Source of the DNA: Isoptericola sp. AK164
GTDB taxonomy: Bacteria; Actinomycetota; Actinomycetes; Actinomycetales; Cellulomonadaceae
Direction of reading: 5' to 3'
DNA length: 64,000 nt
Assembly (NCBI RefSeq): GCF_029643425.1
Contig: NZ_CP119106.1
Span: 3,162,001-3,226,000, forward strand
Positions 60,882 through 64,000 of this stretch are shown here, piece after piece. The notes below the pieces were generated by a model. It was not told where the DNA came from, searched no databases, and saw only the letters and a program-made list of their open reading frames with translations. The position numbers and the translations under genes were made by a program. Within the stretch, counting starts at the first letter, position 1. Each line of letters opens with the position of its first letter.

Positions 60882-62279
60882 CTATGCGCGTGAGGCCGGT
60901 GTTGCCCGAGACGTCCGGAGCGTCTGCTCCGCGCCCTCGACGACCGCCGCCTCCGCGGCACGCGCCTCGGCCAGCGCGGCGGCCCGCACGGCCACGATCC
61001 GGTCGTGCAGCGCGGTGTGCACCCGACGGCGCACCGACCGCGCGATGCGCTCGACGTCGGCCTCGGTCGGCCGCTGGCCCCGGGGCGCCAGCTCGTCCGC
61101 CAGACGGGCGGTCTCGTGGGCGACCTCGCGGTCGACCTGCTGCTCGGCGTCGTCGAAGAGCTCCACGACGGCGGCGTCGGCCGCGCGGCCCAGCCGCGTC
61201 TCCTCGAACCGGACGGCGGCGTCGTCCACCAGGCCGTGGGCCCGCTCCAGCTCCGCGTGGTCCGTGGCCGGAGCGTGCGCCTTGAGGGTCGACAGGTCGT
61301 ACAGCAGCACGCCCTCGACGTCGGCGACCCGGGGGTCGACGTCCCGGTGCAGGGCGAGGTCCAGGATGACCAGCGCCGGGGGCTCCGGCGCGTCCTCGGC
61401 CCGGGCGGCGGCGCGCTCCCGGGCGCGGGCCACGGCCGCCGCGTCCAGGACGTAGGCCAGCGAGGCCTCCGCCCCGGCGGCACCCGGAGCGCCCGGGGCA
61501 CGCCCCCGTGCACCCGAGCACGACACGACGACGTCGACGTCCTCGAGCGCCTCGACGAGCTCCTCGAGCCCGGTGCCGACGGCCTGGACGTCGTGCGACG
61601 CGGCGAAGTCGGCGGCCCGGCCGGAGCGGGAGTAGACGCGCACGTCGGTGCAGCCGCGGGCCCGCAGGGCCGCGACGGAGGCGCCGGCGTAGGCGCCCGT
61701 GCCGATGATGACGGCCCGCGCGGCCGGATAGGGCGGCAGGGTCTCCCCCGCGAGGTCGAGACCGAGCGCGACCAGCGAGCGCCCGACCCCGCCGAGCGTG
61801 GTGTGGTGCCCCACCCGCTTGGAGGTGCGCGACGCCGTCTGGAACAGCAGCTCGAGGGTCTTGGAGGTGGTGTCGTCCTCGCGCGCCGTGACCAGGGAGC
61901 GCTTCACCTGCCCGGCGATCTCCCGCTCCCCGACGACCATCGAGTCCAGCCCGGCGGCGACGCCGAACAGGTGCTGGGCGACCTCGGAGCCGGTGCGCAC
62001 GGTGAAGGAGTCCGCGGCGGTGGCCGTCGTGACGCCCGAGGAGGCGGCGACGAGGTCGGCCACGTGCCGCGTGGCGTGCCGGACGGCGTCGCCGTCCAGG
62101 GGCGCGTCGACGTCGAGGTACAGCTCGAAGCGGTTGCACGTGGAGATCACCACGGCGCCCTGGACCGGCCGGCACGTGCCCACGACCTCACGGCCCACGG
62201 AGTGCGAGCCGGACGACAGGCGCTCGAGCGCGTCCAGGTCCAGCTCGCGGTGGGAGGCGGTGAGGGAGAGGAGAACCAC
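60882..62279 (-). CDS. hemA: glutamyl-tRNA reductase
   Basis: First committed enzyme of C5 heme biosynthesis, reducing glutamyl-tRNA to glutamate-1-semialdehyde. The 465-aa protein has the catalytic Cys48 in VISTCNRFELYLDV, the helical catalytic segment GLDSMVVGEREIAGQVKRS, the NADPH fold AVIIGTGAYAGASVAALRARG and a C-terminal dimerisation region. The GTG start at 62279 has GGAG 5 nt upstream. Divergent from hemE, so the 50-bp gap at 62280-62328 holds both promoters. Confidence 0.95.
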   Translation of the reverse strand: MVLLSLTASHRELDLDALERLSSGSHSVGREVVGTCRPVQGAVVISTCNRFELYLDVDAPLDGDAVRHATRHVADLVAASSGVTTATAADSFTVRTGSEVAQHLFGVAAGLDSMVVGEREIAGQVKRSLVTAREDDTTSKTLELLFQTASRTSKRVGHHTTLGGVGRSLVALGLDLAGETLPPYPAARAVIIGTGAYAGASVAALRARGCTDVRVYSRSGRAADFAASHDVQAVGTGLEELVEALEDVDVVVSCSGARGRAPGAPGAAGAEASLAYVLDAAAVARARERAAARAEDAPEPPALVILDLALHRDVDPRVADVEGVLLYDLSTLKAHAPATDHAELERAHGLVDDAAVRFEETRLGRAADAAVVELFDDAEQQVDREVAHETARLADELAPRGQRPTEADVERIARSVRRRVHTALHDRIVAVRAAALAEARAAEAAVVEGAEQTLRTSRATPASRA

Positions 62280-62328
62280 AGTGGCTCCACTTTAAGTTCA
62301 CCCCGGCGTGGGGGCAGAATCGTCAACC

Positions 62329-63462
62329 GTGACATCCCCCACGCCGAGCGTCAGCAACCTGCCGTCCACCCACCCCCTGGCCGACGGCCGCACGTCGGCG
62401 TCGCCCCTGGTCAGGGCGCTGCGGGGAGAACGACCGGATCGCCTGCCCGTGTGGTTCATGCGGCAGGCCGGCCGCTCGCTGCCCGAGTACCGCGAGGTGC
62501 GCGAGGGCATCGGGATGCTCGAGTCGTGCCTGCGGCCCGACCTGGCCGCCGAGATCACGCTGCAGCCGGTGCGTCGCCACGGCGTGGACGCGGCGATCTT
62601 CTTCAGCGACATCGTCGTGCCGCTGAAGCTCGCCGGGGTGGACGTCGAGATCGCCTCCGGCGTCGGCCCGGTCATGGACCGCCCGTACCGCACGGCCGCC
62701 GACATCGACGAGCTCGTCTCCCGCGACCTCGACGAGGCCGCGCTGGCCCCGATCACCGAGGCCGTGCACCGCACGGTCTCCGAGCTGTCCGACGGCGCCG
62801 CATCCACCCCGCTCATCGGGTTCGGGGGCGCGCCCTTCACGCTCGCCGCCTACCTGGTCGAGGGGCGCCCGTCGCGGGACCACCTGGCCGCACGCACCCT
62901 CATGCACGCCGACCCGGAGACCTGGCAGCGCCTGACGACCTGGACCGCCGACCTCACCGGCCGGTTCCTGCGGGCCCAGGTCCTCGCCGGCGCCAGCGCC
63001 GTGCAGCTCTTCGACTCCTGGGCCGGGTCGCTGTCGCTGGCCGACTACGTCACCCACGTCGCGCCGTCGTCCACGCGGGCCCTGCGTCACGTCGCCGACC
63101 TGCGCACGCCCGACGACGCCGGCGTGCCCGGCATCCACTTCGGCACCGCGACCGGCCACCTGCTGCCCGCCCTGCGCGACGTCCTCGTCGACGCCGGGGT
63201 GACCCACCGCACCGTCGGCGTCGACTACCGCACGCCGCTGGACGAGGCCGCCGGCCGCCTCGGCGACGACGTGCCGCTGCAGGGCAACATCGACCCGGCG
63301 CTGCTCGGCGCCCCGTGGCCCGCGCTGGAGGCGCACGTGCGCGACGTCGTCGAGCGGGGTCGCACCGCCCCCGCGCACGTGGTCAACCTCGGCCACGGCG
63401 TCCCGCCGACCACCGACCCGACGGTGCTCACCCGCGTCGTCGAGCTCGTGCACTCGCTGTGA
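62329..63462 (+). CDS. hemE: uroporphyrinogen decarboxylase
   Basis: Decarboxylates uroporphyrinogen III to coproporphyrinogen III. 377 aa with the family signatures RPDRLPVWFMRQAGRSLPEYRE and IGFGGAPFTLAAYLVEG, the active-site FFSDIVVPLKLAG and GNIDPALLGAPW. The GTG at 62329 is preferred over the one at 62308: it sits 8 nt after CAGAAT, a -10-like hexamer, with no ribosome binding site. The stop overlaps the hemY start by four bases (GTGA). Confidence 0.94.
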   Translation: MTSPTPSVSNLPSTHPLADGRTSASPLVRALRGERPDRLPVWFMRQAGRSLPEYREVREGIGMLESCLRPDLAAEITLQPVRRHGVDAAIFFSDIVVPLKLAGVDVEIASGVGPVMDRPYRTAADIDELVSRDLDEAALAPITEAVHRTVSELSDGAASTPLIGFGGAPFTLAAYLVEGRPSRDHLAARTLMHADPETWQRLTTWTADLTGRFLRAQVLAGASAVQLFDSWAGSLSLADYVTHVAPSSTRALRHVADLRTPDDAGVPGIHFGTATGHLLPALRDVLVDAGVTHRTVGVDYRTPLDEAAGRLGDDVPLQGNIDPALLGAPWPALEAHVRDVVERGRTAPAHVVNLGHGVPPTTDPTVLTRVVELVHSL

Positions 63463-64000
63463 GCCAGCAGGTGGACGCCGTCGTCGTCGGCGGCGGGATC
63501 GGCGGGCTCGTCGCCGCCAGCACGCTCATCGACCGCGGCCTGCACACCATCGTGCTCGAGGCGTCCCCGCGCCTCGGCGGCCCCATCCGCGGCGGCTCGT
63601 TCGAGTCGCTGCCGCGCGTGCCGATCGACCTCGGCGCCGAGTCGTTCGCCTCGCGCGGCACGGCGGTCGCCGAGCTCGCCGCCCGTCTCGGCCTCGACGT
63701 CGTCGCCCCCGCGCCGCTGACCGCCTGGGGCTACGCCGCCGGCCGACCCTTCCCGCTGCCCGCCGCCGGTGTGCTCGGCATCCCCGCGGTCCCGTGGGCG
63801 TCCGACGTCCGCCACGTGATCGGCTGGACGGGCGTGGCCCGGGCGTCCCTGGACCGGGTCCTGCCGCGGTTCGTCGGCGCGGACGCCCACGACCTCGACG
63901 CGCTGGTGCGCGCCCGGCTCGGCGCACGGGCCACCGACCGGCTCGTCGCACCCGTCGCCACCGGCGTGCACTCCGCGCCGCTGGACCGGCTGGACGTCGC
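63459..64000 (+). CDS. hemY: protoporphyrinogen/coproporphyrinogen oxidase, 5' part
   Basis: FAD-dependent oxidase of late heme synthesis, cut by the window end; about 180 residues are visible. FAD motif VDAVVVGGGIGGLVAASTLIDRG, then LEASPRLGGPIRGGSFESLPRVPIDLGAESFASRG and GYAAGRPFPLPAAGVLGIP, all typical of HemY/HemG-type oxidases. In Gram-positive actinobacteria the enzyme usually makes coproporphyrin III for the coproporphyrin-dependent route. The GTG start overlaps the hemE stop, so translation is coupled. Confidence 0.9.
   Translation, partial: MSQQVDAVVVGGGIGGLVAASTLIDRGLHTIVLEASPRLGGPIRGGSFESLPRVPIDLGAESFASRGTAVAELAARLGLDVVAPAPLTAWGYAAGRPFPLPAAGVLGIPAVPWASDVRHVIGWTGVARASLDRVLPRFVGADAHDLDALVRARLGARATDRLVAPVATGVHSAPLDRLDV

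Overview
The window is a high-GC actinobacterial chromosome segment. Gene content (bacterial proteasome activator, a Cvn-type conservon, a PAS-ANTAR regulator, DUF4235 and DUF5926 proteins, hemA/hemE/hemY, a 16S-23S-5S operon with actinobacterial boxA-like spacers) and codon use point to order Micrococcales, probably near Cellulomonadaceae or Promicromonosporaceae. That placement is inference; the rRNA genes at 8756-14140 would settle it.

Layout. 1-8432: end of a DUF1269 gene, pgi, a PrsW-type membrane protease, a thiamine ABC transporter operon behind a TPP riboswitch, a DUF4235 gene and a PAS-ANTAR regulator. 8433-15530: rRNA operon on the minus strand with terminator, spacers and promoter, a gene-poor stretch, then tRNA-Arg and tRNA-Ser. 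15622-23404: a GMC oxidoreductase with a ferredoxin-like Cys motif, a second tRNA-Ser, and a cvnABCD conservon. 23537-27065: quinone oxidoreductase, proteasome activator bpa, an EamA exporter and two tandem DUF805 genes. 27212-30621: a sugar ABC transporter operon facing map. 31656-31882: an intergenic array with a strict 20-bp period. 31866-39662: a HAD phosphatase, serS, a diacylglycerol-kinase-like gene and a large internally duplicated membrane protein. 39677-44978: a secreted sugar dehydrogenase, a secreted TIM-barrel isomerase and a hexapeptide protein. 45052-54332: a giant LPXTG surface protein and a GT2 glycosyltransferase. 54504-60785: DUF5926, a secreted cohesin protein paired with a dockerin-bearing amidase, a permuted CoA-transferase, a Ppx/GppA protein and a SHOCT protein. 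60882-64000: heme genes hemA (divergent), hemE and hemY (overlapping, cut by the window end).

Three things deserve attention. (1) A secreted cohesin next to a secreted amidase with an N-terminal type I dockerin, a possible two-component extracellular complex unrelated to cellulose. (2) A head-to-head array of 20-bp units between map and a HAD gene. (3) Two copies of a 100-bp hairpin element: outer 30-bp stems are unrelated in sequence, while the 40-nt interior is 35/40 identical and its inner stem covaries. Many genes here also show a TANNNT-(6 or 7 nt)-start layout without a ribosome binding site, suggesting widespread leaderless mRNAs.

No insertion sequence, prophage, CRISPR array or restriction system was seen.
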